Shown one piece after another: positions 26,436-35,571 of a stretch of 64,000 bases of DNA; the first letter of the stretch is position 1; each line of letters opens with the position of its first letter. The notes below the pieces were generated by a model. The model was not told the DNA's origin, did not search any database, and saw only the letters and a list, made by a program, of their open reading frames with translations. Origin of the DNA: Methylicorpusculum oleiharenae (GTDB lineage: Bacteria; Pseudomonadota; Gammaproteobacteria; Methylococcales; Methylomonadaceae); assembly GCF_009828925.2 (NCBI RefSeq), contig NZ_WUTY02000001.1, positions 2,076,492 through 2,140,491 of the forward strand, read 5' to 3'. A program made the translations under genes and the position numbers.

Positions 26436-26925
26436 TAGTGGATTTAGGCCATCATGAAGCTATTGCCGGCCAATCTTAAATCGGCAAATAGCGATGCAGA
26501 TTGATGATGGATATTATGGCGCCCAGCATGTCCGATTATTTAAGGGAGATGACATAAAGCGCTTTCTGAATTGGTTTGTAGCGCTGGATGTGGGTGACGC
26601 TGTATAAATTCATTTTCTTTTGGCAGGACCTGTGTGCAAGGATGCATAAAACTTTGTTTTGGTCTTTATCTGCTCGGCTTTAGTTTTTCTTAATTGCCGC
26701 TCCTCTCGGCGATGATTACTTCCGTGCCCGTTCGTTATCTAGTCAAGCAAAGTAAATACTGATTTTTTTAAGCTCCTTTAGTCGATGAAATTACCTTTTG
26801 AGCTATCACTCTGCAAGGAACTGGGCAGATAGTTTTTAGTGAAGTGAGTGTGGTAATGAGCCTTGTCATAAAAATGTAATACACTAACTGTTAAAATCAA
26901 GCATTAAAGTGAAAGTTGTGTATTT
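26436..26925. other. 490-bp region between soxB and phoB
   Basis: An imperfect hairpin (GCTATTGCCG at 26459-26468 with CGGCAAATAGC at 26482-26492) lies just after soxB and may end its transcript. The right end holds the phoB Pho box and -10. The middle has no recognised gene. Confidence 0.45.
26863..26880 (+). promoter_or_regulatory. Pho box of phoB
   Basis: TTGTCAT-AAAA-ATGTAAT: two half-sites 11 bp apart, each one base or so from CTGTCAT/CTGTMAY. A -10-like TAAAAT lies 11 bp further on at 26892-26897, the normal PhoB-activated layout, and phoB starts at 26926. This implies autoregulation as in E. coli. Confidence 0.7.
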
Positions 26926-27618
26926 ATGACTAGAATATCGGTTCTTGTTGTTGAAGATGAAGATGCTATCAGGGATATGTTGGTCATGGTATTGGAGCAG
27001 GCTGGATTTAATGCAACAGGAATCTGTGATGCCGAGCAGGCCAACAAATCATTAAGTGATCATCAACCTGATCTGATCGTGCTGGATTGGATGTTGCCCG
27101 GTATATCCGGGGTCGAATGGGCCCGGCGCTTAAAAAAAGATCAGTTTTGCCGGGAGATCCCCATTATTTTGCTGACTGCCCGGGGCGAGGAAGAGGATAA
27201 GGTACGAGGATTGGAAATAGGTGCTGATGATTACATGACCAAACCCTTTTCGCCTAAAGAATTGGTCGCCAGGATTCGCGCAGTGCTTAGAAGAGCCGGT
27301 AAAATTCAGGATTTAGCCCAGATTACCTTGGGCGATATTATTTTGGATACCGAACAACATCGCCTTACTCTGGGCGATAAGCAATTGGAAGTCAGTCCAA
27401 CTGAATTTCGTCTCATGCAATTTTTTATGACTCATCCGGATAAAGTCTATAGCCGGACGCAATTGCTTGATCAAGTCTGGGGAAGAAGCGTTTATATCGA
27501 AGAGCGAACGGTGGATGTCCACATCCGGAGATTAAGAAAGATATTGGCAGAATACGGTCGTGAGGATTTAGTCCAGACAGTTCGTGGTTTTGGTTACCGG
27601 TTTTCATTAATAGACTGA
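26926..27618 (+). CDS. phoB: phosphate regulon response regulator PhoB
   Basis: A 230-residue OmpR-family regulator. The receiver has the acidic pair VVEDED (10-13), phosphoacceptor Asp54 in IVLDWMLPG and Lys106 in DDYMTKPF. The winged-helix domain from about residue 135 carries EFRLMQFFMTHPDKVYSRTQLLDQVWG and the recognition helix region ERTVDVHIRRLRKIL. It activates phosphate-starvation genes by binding 11-bp direct repeats; such repeats occur before this gene and before the porin at 10621. Four bases separate it from phoR. Confidence 0.96.
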   Translation: MTRISVLVVEDEDAIRDMLVMVLEQAGFNATGICDAEQANKSLSDHQPDLIVLDWMLPGISGVEWARRLKKDQFCREIPIILLTARGEEEDKVRGLEIGADDYMTKPFSPKELVARIRAVLRRAGKIQDLAQITLGDIILDTEQHRLTLGDKQLEVSPTEFRLMQFFMTHPDKVYSRTQLLDQVWGRSVYIEERTVDVHIRRLRKILAEYGREDLVQTVRGFGYRFSLID

Positions 27619-27622
27619 CTTT

Positions 27623-28909
27623 ATGACGCTATGGCATAAAGAAGTTCTGATGCTAATCACCTTGTTGGTGCTTATAGGGATTTTAGGCGTTTTTACAGGG
27701 CACTTCATTCTTCTTTATCTAATCGCTATCAGCCTTCTGCTTTTGCGCCAGTATGTTCAGATTTATCGTTTTGAAAAATGGATCAAATTTGGTGGAGCAG
27801 AAAAATATTCGGATATCAACGGGATTTGGGCGGGTATCTATTATCATGTTTACAAGCTCAGAAAAAGTCAAAAAAAGCGTAAAAAAAAGCTGACCAAAAT
27901 GATTGATCAGTTTCGTAAATCGACTGAAGCCTTGCCCGATGCGGCCGTCGTGTTAGGCTGCCATGATGAAATTGAATGGGCAAATAAATCAGCCATGAAA
28001 GTGCTTGGTTTACAAAGAGCCGATAAAGGACAGCGAATAATTAATTTATTCCGTCATCCTGATTTTCTCAGTTACTTGCAGCTGGGGAATTTTGATAATG
28101 CCATCATCATTCCCTCGCCCATAGACAGCGGTATCATTCTATCGGTTAGAGTTGTCGCCTATGGTGCCGGGTTGCGGCTATTGCTGGCTCAGGATGTTAC
28201 GCAATTAAAAAAGATGGAAAGTATGCGCAAGGATTTTGTCGCAAACGTATCACACGAACTGAGAACTCCGCTGACGGTGCTTAAAGGCTATCTGGAGACA
28301 TTAAAGGACATGGATGATCAGGATTCTCCATTGCTCACCAATTCGTTGCGCCAGATGCAAAGCCAAACAGAAAGAATGGAGCATTTGGTTGATGATTTAC
28401 TGCTGTTGACTCGACTGGAAACGCAAAGAAAAAAAACAGTATGTGTTGATGTATGCGGGCTCTTGACAGCCATTTGCAATGAGGATGGGAATCTTAAAAG
28501 CGCGTCAGAAAGAATACAGTTGTTATTAGAGACACCGAAAGGGCTTATTGGTGTTCAAGAAGACTTACGAAGCGCATTCAGTAATCTCCTCATCAATGCA
28601 TTGAAATATTCACCCGAAGAATCATTGGTAAGCGTTCGCTGGTATATGGACGGCGATGGGGTCAGACTTGATGTGACCGATCATGGCGAGGGCGTTGCTC
28701 CGTTTGAGATTCCAAGGATTACTGAGCGTTTTTATCGTGTTGATGTTAAGAGAAAGCGAAAATTAAGCGGCACCGGTTTGGGTCTGGCGATCGTAAAACA
28801 TGTGTTGCTCAATCACAATGCACGGCTTGAAATAGTCAGTGAACTGGGTAAAGGCAGTTGTTTTAGCTGCATCTTTCCCGAAAGCATTATCTGTTATGAG
28901 CAGGAGTGA
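27623..28909 (+). CDS. phoR: phosphate regulon sensor kinase PhoR
   Basis: A 428-residue inner-membrane histidine kinase with two closely spaced N-terminal helices (about 8-27 and 28-44), no sizeable periplasmic domain, a basic linker, a PAS domain (about 100-190, STEALPDAAVVLGCHDEIEW) and the kinase core: phosphorylated His211 in VSHELRTPL, N box NLLINALKYSP, G1 DHGEGV and G2 GTGLGLAIV. In E. coli PhoR senses phosphate through PstSCAB-PhoU; those genes are not in the window. The gene follows phoB directly. Confidence 0.95.
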   Translation: MTLWHKEVLMLITLLVLIGILGVFTGHFILLYLIAISLLLLRQYVQIYRFEKWIKFGGAEKYSDINGIWAGIYYHVYKLRKSQKKRKKKLTKMIDQFRKSTEALPDAAVVLGCHDEIEWANKSAMKVLGLQRADKGQRIINLFRHPDFLSYLQLGNFDNAIIIPSPIDSGIILSVRVVAYGAGLRLLLAQDVTQLKKMESMRKDFVANVSHELRTPLTVLKGYLETLKDMDDQDSPLLTNSLRQMQSQTERMEHLVDDLLLLTRLETQRKKTVCVDVCGLLTAICNEDGNLKSASERIQLLLETPKGLIGVQEDLRSAFSNLLINALKYSPEESLVSVRWYMDGDGVRLDVTDHGEGVAPFEIPRITERFYRVDVKRKRKLSGTGLGLAIVKHVLLNHNARLEIVSELGKGSCFSCIFPESIICYEQE

Positions 28910-29280
28910 TTTTAAAAAGTTAAATTGTTTACAGTATTTATGCGTAGCACTTAAGTACAATTTTAATAAGTTGTTTTTAAGGTAATAATGTAGCTGTAAA
29001 TATAAATTAACTTAAATCCCCTCATATTTTAATCAAAATAATAAAAGTAGCTTATCAGGCTAATGTTAAAAAGTTTGTAATTGATCAAGATTTAAACGTT
29101 TGACTTTGTCTTAATAGTTGCAATAAAAACATAAGTTTACGCCTTTGATTGGTGGATTAGTTCGGTCAATTTTGAACAATTGAGTAATTTTTTTATGTTC
29201 AATCGCTTGGTATTTTATTAAGGTGTATTTAATACAAGCAAGGGATAATGCCAAATGTGAAGGATCATATTTGGATTATA

Positions 29281-29312
29281 GGTCATACATTTTTTAACTC
29301 AAGTGTATGACC
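29281..29312. repeat. perfect 9-bp inverted repeat upstream of the riboswitch
   Basis: GGTCATACA and TGTATGACC flank a 14-nt loop, ending about 30 bp before the aptamer. It may be an operator or an RNA stem in the leader. Confidence 0.5.
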
Positions 29313-29340
29313 CAATTTTAAACAAAGGGATTCTTTAGTA

Positions 29341-29425
29341 ATCGTATAAGTCAGGCTAAACCTATCGTGAGGTAGGGACGGAAAGCCAAGAGTCTGAATA
29401 ATGTTTTTCTGTTCAGACAGTCTGG
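29341..29425 (+). ncRNA. cyclic di-GMP-I (GEMM) riboswitch candidate
   Basis: The core reads GGCTAAACC, a 6-bp stem CCTATC/GGTAGG closed by a GNRA loop GTGA, then GGGACGGAAAGCC. This lines up with the GEMM-I consensus GGCAAACC, GNRA-capped stem and GGGACGCAAAGCC, with two base changes. A second stem GTCTGAA (29392-29398) / TTCAGAC (29412-29418) matches the position of the tetraloop-receptor helix. The closing P1 helix is not obvious by eye, so the 3' boundary is uncertain. It lies directly upstream of a PEP-CTERM gene. Confidence 0.72.
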
Positions 29426-29451
29426 TTGCACTTTTCAAAATGGGTGTAATT

Positions 29452-29952
29452 ATGTTTCTTAAAAAATCTCTTAGTGTTTTATTTTTAATGGTGGTGACCA
29501 GTTTAGCTTCGGCGAATTCGGTGCCAACAAATTGGTTTGCTACAGATAATAGCAGTTTACTGTTTTCAAGCTCCTCAACCTCAGTCCAATTAGGCATTTT
29601 TGATGGCGTTACCGATAACTTAGTGACTACGGTAACACTTGCTCCTTATGTTCCTGCAACCCTGGATTGGGATAGTTCTTTGTTAAGTGGAGTTGCTAGT
29701 AATTTTAAAGTTGCTTCTTATTTTAACAACGTTTGGAATGCTCCTAGTTTGGTTTTGACACCATTTGGTTTAATTGACACATACGTTTTGAATTTTGGTG
29801 GTTTCGGTCCAAATTCACAATTTGTGTTAGCGCATGATATTCAGCCAGTACCATTACCTTCTGCTGTTTGGATGTTCGGCGCTGGTTTAGTAGGTCTATT
29901 ATCAAGTGTTGGACGCAAAAAACGCATTTCAGCTAACGTTGTGACAGCGTAA
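29452..29952 (+). CDS. small PEP-CTERM surface protein
   Basis: A 166-residue secreted protein with signal peptide (MFLKKSLSVLFLMVVTSLA) and a C-terminal sorting tail VPLPSAVWMFGAGLVGLL followed by basic residues. The middle is Ser/Thr/Asn-rich beta-type sequence with no recognised domain. The ATG at 29452 is chosen because it opens the signal peptide directly; ATGs four and 17 codons earlier would lengthen the N-terminus, and the outermost lies inside the riboswitch-like helix. The ribosome site is weak, consistent with translation being controlled by the leader RNA (inference). A strong terminator follows. Confidence 0.82.
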   Translation: MFLKKSLSVLFLMVVTSLASANSVPTNWFATDNSSLLFSSSSTSVQLGIFDGVTDNLVTTVTLAPYVPATLDWDSSLLSGVASNFKVASYFNNVWNAPSLVLTPFGLIDTYVLNFGGFGPNSQFVLAHDIQPVPLPSAVWMFGAGLVGLLSSVGRKKRISANVVTA

Positions 29953-29971
29953 TAGTTGTATTCAGTTTAGA

Positions 29972-29997
29972 GGGGGGCGCTTGCGCCCCTTTTTTTT
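29972..29997 (+). terminator. rho-independent terminator
   Basis: GGGGCG-CTTG-CGCCCC followed by eight T. Classic intrinsic terminator for the PEP-CTERM gene. Confidence 0.9.
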
Positions 29998-30387
29998 GTT
30001 TAATTTTTAGTTTTACGATTGATTTGCTGATTTTTATTTCTCAATCCAGATCGAACTCGCACGCTATTTTATCGGCTTCAAACTCACCGAAATACCCCGC
30101 ATAAATATCCGCTTGTACTTGCCTCAAAAAACGCTATAGCTTATCCTCGCCTAACCAGATTTGAGTGCTGAGTTTAATGGGCGTGCTCCAAATTCAGTGC
30201 TTACTGAAAACCCGAAAATTTAAATACGTAATATGTATAGCTGAACGCCCTGTGTGTAAACTTTAGTTTGTTCCTAATCGAATGGCTTTATCATGGGTAA
30301 CCATTCCGATATTTCGAGTCAGTCAATATTATGTCAACAATTAGCTATATTGACTTTTTTAACGTCTAATTTAATGAGAAAAGTCAT
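29998..30387. other. region between PEP-CTERM gene and DUF502 gene
   Basis: Contains a decayed minus-strand coding fragment (30041-30193, separate entry); the rest is AT-rich and must hold the promoter of the DUF502-symporter pair. Confidence 0.45.
30041..30193 (-). pseudogene. decayed protein-coding fragment
   Basis: A minus-strand frame reads KLSTQIWLGEDKL, a TAG stop at 30134-30136, then RFLRQVQADIYAGYFGEFEA and ends DKIACEFDLD with TGA at 30041-30043. It has protein-like composition on both sides of the stop but no start codon, and is closed upstream by a stop at about 30194. I cannot name the family. Most likely a gene remnant. Confidence 0.4.
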
Positions 30388-30978
30388 ATGAATGTTTCTT
30401 TAAAGAAAATATTTAATAATTTTCTAATAGGTATTTTTGCCGTTATCCCCATCGTTATTGTGCTGCAGATTGTCATTTTTGTGAAAGACAGGGTGGCTGA
30501 TCTTTTCGGGCTGGTCTACGGTTATGCCGATAGTTATCTGTATACATCCGTGGTTTTTGCTGTCAGTTTTTTATTGTTGGTGCTAATTGGCCATAAAATA
30601 GTCAAAGAAGGTAAGTTTTGGGCTATTGCCGCTTTTGATTTCATCATTGACAGGATTCCGCTTTTAAACAGCATCTATCGCGTCACTAAAAAAGTGATCA
30701 ATATGTTTTCTTCTCATGATAGAAAAGATGCGCGGGAGGTGGTGTATGTGGAATACCCAAAAGAAGGACTGTGGGTGCCTTCCTATGTGACCAACAAATT
30801 TGAAGATAGGTATATTTTGTTTATTCCTACCTCACCCAATCCCACCTCCGGTTTTACCGTTATCGTTAATAAGTCAAAAGTGATTAAATCAGAGATGAAT
30901 GTAGAGCAGGCTACCAGTTTTATAGTCAGTGTCGGGGTTGATTATGACAAGATATCTGAAGTGAATAATTTATCCTGA
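30388..30978 (+). CDS. DUF502 membrane protein
   Basis: A 196-residue membrane protein with two N-terminal transmembrane helices (about 10-30 and 50-70) and the DUF502 pattern: FLIGIFAVIPIVIVLQIVIF, RIPLLNSIYRVTKKVI and FIPTSPNPTSGFTVIV. The role of the family is unknown in bacteria. Its TGA overlaps the start codon of the AgcS symporter by one base, so they are co-translated; this may hint at a role near amino-acid or ion transport, but only by context. Confidence 0.88.
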   Translation: MNVSLKKIFNNFLIGIFAVIPIVIVLQIVIFVKDRVADLFGLVYGYADSYLYTSVVFAVSFLLLVLIGHKIVKEGKFWAIAAFDFIIDRIPLLNSIYRVTKKVINMFSSHDRKDAREVVYVEYPKEGLWVPSYVTNKFEDRYILFIPTSPNPTSGFTVIVNKSKVIKSEMNVEQATSFIVSVGVDYDKISEVNNLS

Positions 30979-32315
30979 TGAATGTCTTTCATGATTGGCT
31001 TAATCAACTCAGTGTTTTTGTTTGGGGGCCTGCTACGATGGCTCTTTTGCTGGGTATGGGTGTTTACCTGACATTGGGGCTTAAAGCCTTTACCTGGCTG
31101 AACACCCCGCATGCGTTCGTTTCGCTTTGGAGAGGAAGAAAATCCGAGCAGGAAGGTGATATCACGCCTTATCAAGCCCTCATGACGGCTTTATCCGCCA
31201 CCATAGGCACAGGAAACATCGCGGGTGTTGCAACCGCTATCTACATGGGTGGTCCTGGTGCAGTTTTCTGGATGTGGATGACCGCTTTGTTTGGAATGTC
31301 TACCAAGTATGCAGAGTCGTTGCTGGCCGTTAAGTATAGAGAGACCGATCATTTGGGCAAGCATGTAGGCGGTCCTATGTACTACATCAAGAATGGATTG
31401 GGAAAACGATGGTATTGGTTAGCTCCGTTATTTGCGACATTCGGTACTTTGGCTTCGTTTGGAATAGGGAATATGGTTCAGGCAAATTCAGTTGCCGGTG
31501 CGCTGTCACTTCAGTTTCACCTCTCAAATGAAGTAACAGCGGTGATGCTGACCATTCTGACCGCATTTGTGATTTTGGGAGGAATTACCCGGATTGCCGA
31601 AGTGGCCGAAAAATTAGTTCCTTTCATGGCGATTGGCTATGTTTCAGGTTCACTCCTGGTTATCGGCATCAATATTGAGTCCGTGCCAGCCGCATTTATG
31701 ACGATAATACACAGCGCATTTAATCCAATGGCTGCGACAGGCGGCTTTGCCGGTGTGGGCGTATGGGCGGCAGTACGATATGGCGTAGCAAGAGGCATTT
31801 TTTCCAATGAAGCAGGGCTTGGAAGTGCGCCTATTGCCCATGCAGCAGCCAAAACGCATAACCCTGTGCAGCAAGGGACAATTGCAATGCTGGGTACTTT
31901 TATAGATACGTTGGTTATCTGTACGATGACCGCATTGGTAATTGTCATTACTGATTCATGGGATAGCGGTGAGAATGGCGCGGCCTTAACGGCACTAGCT
32001 TTCAACAGTGCATTGCCGGGCTGGGGTGGCTATATTGTTGCTTTTGGAATCGTCATTTTTGCGTTTACAACTCTTGTAGGCTGGAGTTATTACGGCGAAC
32101 GATGCGCCGAATTTTTGTTTGGGATCAAGGTAATTCTGCCGTTTCGTATTCTGTGGATTTGTGCCGTTCCCTTGGGTGCGATGGGAAAATTGAGTACGAT
32201 ATGGTTATTAGCCGATATCATGAACGGGTTGATGGCAATCCCCAATTTAATTGCCTTAGCGCTATTAAGCCCTGTTGTTTTTCGATTGACATCGGACTAT
32301 CGCATCAACAGTTGA
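30978..32315 (+). CDS. AgcS-family alanine/glycine:cation symporter
   Basis: A 445-residue inner-membrane carrier of the alanine or glycine:cation symporter family. The family signature TALSATIGTGNIAGVATAI is near residue 70, followed by GGPGAVFWMWMTALFGMSTKYAE; about ten hydrophobic segments are seen. GIFSNEAGLGSAPIAHAAA near residue 270 is also characteristic. Imports alanine or glycine with Na+ (or H+), by family. It is coupled to the DUF502 gene upstream. Confidence 0.92.
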   Translation: MNVFHDWLNQLSVFVWGPATMALLLGMGVYLTLGLKAFTWLNTPHAFVSLWRGRKSEQEGDITPYQALMTALSATIGTGNIAGVATAIYMGGPGAVFWMWMTALFGMSTKYAESLLAVKYRETDHLGKHVGGPMYYIKNGLGKRWYWLAPLFATFGTLASFGIGNMVQANSVAGALSLQFHLSNEVTAVMLTILTAFVILGGITRIAEVAEKLVPFMAIGYVSGSLLVIGINIESVPAAFMTIIHSAFNPMAATGGFAGVGVWAAVRYGVARGIFSNEAGLGSAPIAHAAAKTHNPVQQGTIAMLGTFIDTLVICTMTALVIVITDSWDSGENGAALTALAFNSALPGWGGYIVAFGIVIFAFTTLVGWSYYGERCAEFLFGIKVILPFRILWICAVPLGAMGKLSTIWLLADIMNGLMAIPNLIALALLSPVVFRLTSDYRINS

Positions 32316-32355
32316 TCAGCAAAATGAAGACTTTTTTTAATACAGGGGGGTTTAA

Positions 32356-32931
32356 ATGGTAAAAATTTTGGCGTTTTCGGGGAGTGCACGGAAAGATTCT
32401 TTTAATCAGAAATTAGTTACGTTGGCTGCGAAGGGAGCCGAAAAAGCGGGTGGGGAAGTTACCGTCGTCAATCTGGCTGATTATCCAATGCCGATTTTTG
32501 ATCAGGATTTTGAAGCTGAACAAGGTATGCCTGAAACAGCCAAAGCATTTAAAAAACTTTTGATAGAACATGACGGTTTTTTAATAGCTTCGCCCGAATA
32601 TAACAGTGCTTTTACACCTTTACTTAAAAATGTCCTGGATTGGGCTTCCCGAAAAGAGGGCGATGAGCAACCTTTGGCCGCTTATCGGGGTAAATGTGCA
32701 GCGATTATGTCAGCTTCGCCCGGTGCCTTAGGCGGGTTAAGAGGCTTGGTGTTTTTGAGAATGCTTTTAGCTAATATCGGAGTTGTAGTTTTACCCGGTC
32801 AATATGCTTTGACCCATGCCAGCCAAGCTTTTTCAGTTAATGATCAATTAAGCGATGAACAGATCAATACAACGGTTCTGAATTTGGGTGCAGAACTGGT
32901 TAAGTATTCATCAAAATTAAAAGCAGAATGA
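32356..32931 (+). CDS. NADPH-dependent FMN reductase family protein
   Basis: A 191-residue flavodoxin-like reductase. The FMN phosphate loop GSARKDSFNQKL is at residues 8-19, and SPEYNSAFTPLLKNVLDW and the ASPGALGGLRG loop follow, as in the YieF/ChrR and azoreductase-like proteins. It probably reduces quinones or similar compounds with NAD(P)H. A strong GGGGGG lies seven bases before the ATG. It follows the symporter by 40 bp and may be co-transcribed. Confidence 0.9.
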   Translation: MVKILAFSGSARKDSFNQKLVTLAAKGAEKAGGEVTVVNLADYPMPIFDQDFEAEQGMPETAKAFKKLLIEHDGFLIASPEYNSAFTPLLKNVLDWASRKEGDEQPLAAYRGKCAAIMSASPGALGGLRGLVFLRMLLANIGVVVLPGQYALTHASQAFSVNDQLSDEQINTTVLNLGAELVKYSSKLKAE

Positions 32932-33047
32932 TTTTTGGCGGTTAATCCTCACGCATAAAATCAATTCAAAGGTGTTTTAGCATTCACTTCTTATTCATGC
33001 TGTTCGGCGCAAGCTTTATCCACACTTCAAAGAGGAAGGATAAGCAA

Positions 33048-33644
33048 ATGAACAGCATAAGCAAACTAATTCTATTGTCCGTGCTAGTAACCGTTTCCGG
33101 TTGCGCATCACGTGGAATTTATCAGAGTACCGAGTATTATCCTGTTTATCCCCATTCTGATACCCGTGTTTACAGCAGATATTATTCGGCCCGGCCTTCC
33201 TACCGAGATTACTACGCTCCTGCGCCTGTGCGGATAATTGAACGCAGAACTCCGGTAACTGTAATTAACAAAAGGGTTGATGTCATTAGGCCAGTGCCAA
33301 AATGGCAAGGTCAGCGAGATAGACATGATAGCGGGTACGATCGGAGAAGGGATGGCTTTGATCACTCTAGAAAAGGAGATGGCAATGATCGTCGTAGAGT
33401 CGATGCTCGAAATGATAGACGAGAATGGTCACGAAGTGATCAAGTCATGCCGCAAGAGAGCAATCGCCGCGAAAGGCCTTCATACAATCGACGTGAGGGG
33501 AGAGTAGAAAGTGCAGAAAGAAGCGGACGTCAAACGATTGCTCGCAATACCCAATTGAATCAGAGCGAACCAAGACAGAAAGAAAGGAGAATGGAGAGAC
33601 AAGAAAGAGAAGGACGAAATGAAAGAGGCGGTAGGCGTGAATAG
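33048..33644 (+). CDS. Arg-rich lipoprotein of unknown function
   Basis: A 198-residue lipoprotein candidate: signal MNSISKLILLSVLVTVSGC with the lipidated cysteine at about residue 19, followed by a Tyr/Ser/Pro-rich middle (YYPVYPHSDTRVYSRYYSAR) and a long C-terminal tail, from about residue 95, made largely of Arg, Glu, Asp, Asn and Ser. The tail is low-complexity and presumably unstructured, perhaps binding anionic polymers (guess). The ATG at 33048 has AGGAAGGA eight bases upstream and is preferred over an ATG 17 codons earlier. No family recognised. Confidence 0.72.
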   Translation: MNSISKLILLSVLVTVSGCASRGIYQSTEYYPVYPHSDTRVYSRYYSARPSYRDYYAPAPVRIIERRTPVTVINKRVDVIRPVPKWQGQRDRHDSGYDRRRDGFDHSRKGDGNDRRRVDARNDRREWSRSDQVMPQESNRRERPSYNRREGRVESAERSGRQTIARNTQLNQSEPRQKERRMERQEREGRNERGGRRE

Positions 33645-33700
33645 GTTGGTGTGGCTTGAGGCCGGAGCAAGAAACTTCCGGCCTCGTTTCAATGGCTGGA

Positions 33701-35482
33701 TTATAAAGTAATCAACGCATCACCCACCGCTACGGCGGCGCCATCTTTGACATTTAATCCAGTCACAGTGCCGCTGTTTTTAACACGAACTTCGGTTTCC
33801 ATTTTCATGGCTTCCATGATTACAACAACATCGCCTTCTTTAACCACACTACCCACGCCCACATTAATTTTCAAAATGTTACCCGCCATCGGCGCACGGA
33901 CGATTTCGCCCGTCGAAATTGCGGCTGGCGCCACAACTGTTTGCTGTGTTTCGGCGGGCTGTTGAATCACAAGTCCAGCTCCGCCGGGAGCTACAACAAC
34001 ATTGTAATTACGTCCGTCAACATTGACAGAGTAACTTTCGGTTGCATTGGGCTGACTGGCCGATACTGGTTTAGGTGACGCTTTGCTGGGCGCCGGCTCA
34101 AAAGCATCGGGTTTGCCCCGATTGGCAATAAACTTCCAGCCGATTTGAGCAAACATGCCGTTAATTAAAGCATCTTCTTCAATGTTATCAGCCAGTTTGA
34201 CCTGTTCAGCCTGGGCTTTGGCCTTAACTTCAGCAATTAATTTATCCATTTCCGGCGCCAATAAATCAGCAGGCCGACACGTTATAGGTATGGCTCCCTC
34301 AAGCACACGATCTTGCAGCACTTTGTTGACAGGTGCTGGGGGGGCGCCATATTCACCTTTTAAAACACCGGCTGATTCTTTGGTGATAGTTTTATACCGT
34401 TCCCCTGTTAAGATATTAATAACAGCCTGACTGCCCACAATCTGTGAAGTGGGCGTTACAAGAGGCAGAAAACCAAGGTCTTCTCTAACACGCGGAATTT
34501 CGGCAAGAACCTCGTCAAAGCGTTCCGCAGCACCTTGCTCTTTAAGCTGGCTTTCCATGTTAGTGAGCATGCCTCCTGGAACCTGACTGACCAGAATGCG
34601 GCTGTCTACGCCTTTGAGGTTACCTTCAAATTGCGCATATTTTTTGCGGATGTCACGGAAATAGGCAGCAATATCTTCCAGTGGTTTGATGGGGAGGCCG
34701 GTATCTCGCGGTTGACCGGACAGGGCGGCGACTATTGTTTCTGTTGGACTGTGACCGTACGTCATGCTCATCGATGAAATAGCGGTGTCGACATTATCCA
34801 CTCCCGCTTCGGCCGCTTTTAGCAGGGTTGCAACACTGAGTCCGGTCGTGGCATGGCAATGCAAGTGGACAGGAATAGACAGGTTTTTTTTCAGTTGGCT
34901 GACTAAGTCGTAAGCATCATAAGGTGTTAGGAGTCCAGCCATGTCTTTGATGCAGACCGAATGGGCCCCCATATCTTCTATTTGTTTGCCTTGCGTAACC
35001 CACATAGCTTGTGTGTGAACTGGGCTGACGGTATAGGAAATAGTGCCTTGTGCGTGTGCATCAGTTGTAAGAACAGCTTTGATAGCTTGCTTGATATTCC
35101 TCATGTCGTTCATTGCATCAAAGATACGGAATACATCAATACCATTGACTGCGCAACGTTCTACGAACTTATCAACAACGTCATCGGCATAATGCCGGTA
35201 ACCGAGTAAATTTTGACCTCTTAACAGCATTTGCTGTGGTGTGCGGGGCATAGCCGCTTTCAGTAAACGAAGGCGCTCCCAGGGGTCCTCACCCAAATAA
35301 CGTATGCAGGCATCAAAGGTCGCGCCCCCCCAGGTTTCCAATGACCAGAAACCAATCTGATCAAGTTTGGCGCAAATAGGCAGCATATCTTCAATGCGCA
35401 GACGAGTCGCCAGAAGCGATTGGTGTGCGTCTCTCAGAACAACTTCGGTTATGCCTAAGGATTGAGTATTATGATCATTCAT
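33701..35482 (-). CDS. oadA: oxaloacetate decarboxylase alpha subunit
   Basis: A 593-residue biotin enzyme. The carboxyltransferase TIM barrel (residues about 5-270) has [18 protein letters not shown], the metal-binding HLHCHATTG and [12 protein letters not shown]; the PYC/OADA domain follows, and the biotinyl domain at the C-terminus has EAMKMETEV with the biotin lysine at about 560. With OadG, upstream, it would form the cytoplasmic part of a Na+-pumping oxaloacetate decarboxylase. OadB, the membrane pump subunit, is not adjacent. A two-subunit pyruvate carboxylase B chain is the alternative, but the presence of OadG argues against it. Confidence 0.9.
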   Translation of the reverse strand: MNDHNTQSLGITEVVLRDAHQSLLATRLRIEDMLPICAKLDQIGFWSLETWGGATFDACIRYLGEDPWERLRLLKAAMPRTPQQMLLRGQNLLGYRHYADDVVDKFVERCAVNGIDVFRIFDAMNDMRNIKQAIKAVLTTDAHAQGTISYTVSPVHTQAMWVTQGKQIEDMGAHSVCIKDMAGLLTPYDAYDLVSQLKKNLSIPVHLHCHATTGLSVATLLKAAEAGVDNVDTAISSMSMTYGHSPTETIVAALSGQPRDTGLPIKPLEDIAAYFRDIRKKYAQFEGNLKGVDSRILVSQVPGGMLTNMESQLKEQGAAERFDEVLAEIPRVREDLGFLPLVTPTSQIVGSQAVINILTGERYKTITKESAGVLKGEYGAPPAPVNKVLQDRVLEGAIPITCRPADLLAPEMDKLIAEVKAKAQAEQVKLADNIEEDALINGMFAQIGWKFIANRGKPDAFEPAPSKASPKPVSASQPNATESYSVNVDGRNYNVVVAPGGAGLVIQQPAETQQTVVAPAAISTGEIVRAPMAGNILKINVGVGSVVKEGDVVVIMEAMKMETEVRVKNSGTVTGLNVKDGAAVAVGDALITL

Positions 35483-35571
35483 ACTTTTTTCTCTGAGAAT
35501 GGAGATTTGCTCGATTGAGCTATCAATGTGTGCCGCTAAGATAAAGCTTTAGAAGCCTGCCAAACACTCAC

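Larger units (their letters stand above)
28910..29451. other. 542-bp AT-rich region before a PEP-CTERM gene
   Basis: AT-rich sequence with a perfect 9-bp inverted repeat (GGTCATACA at 29281-29289, TGTATGACC at 29304-29312) and then the c-di-GMP riboswitch-like element. No gene recognised. Confidence 0.5.

Noticed and set aside
29283-29597. 104-codon minus-strand frame opposite the riboswitch and PEP-CTERM start
   Set aside because: It is antisense to a better supported signal peptide and to the aptamer, and shows no protein family signature.
33701-35482. Reading the biotin enzyme as pyruvate carboxylase subunit B
   Set aside because: OadG precedes it in the same orientation, which fits oxaloacetate decarboxylase better; not fully excluded.
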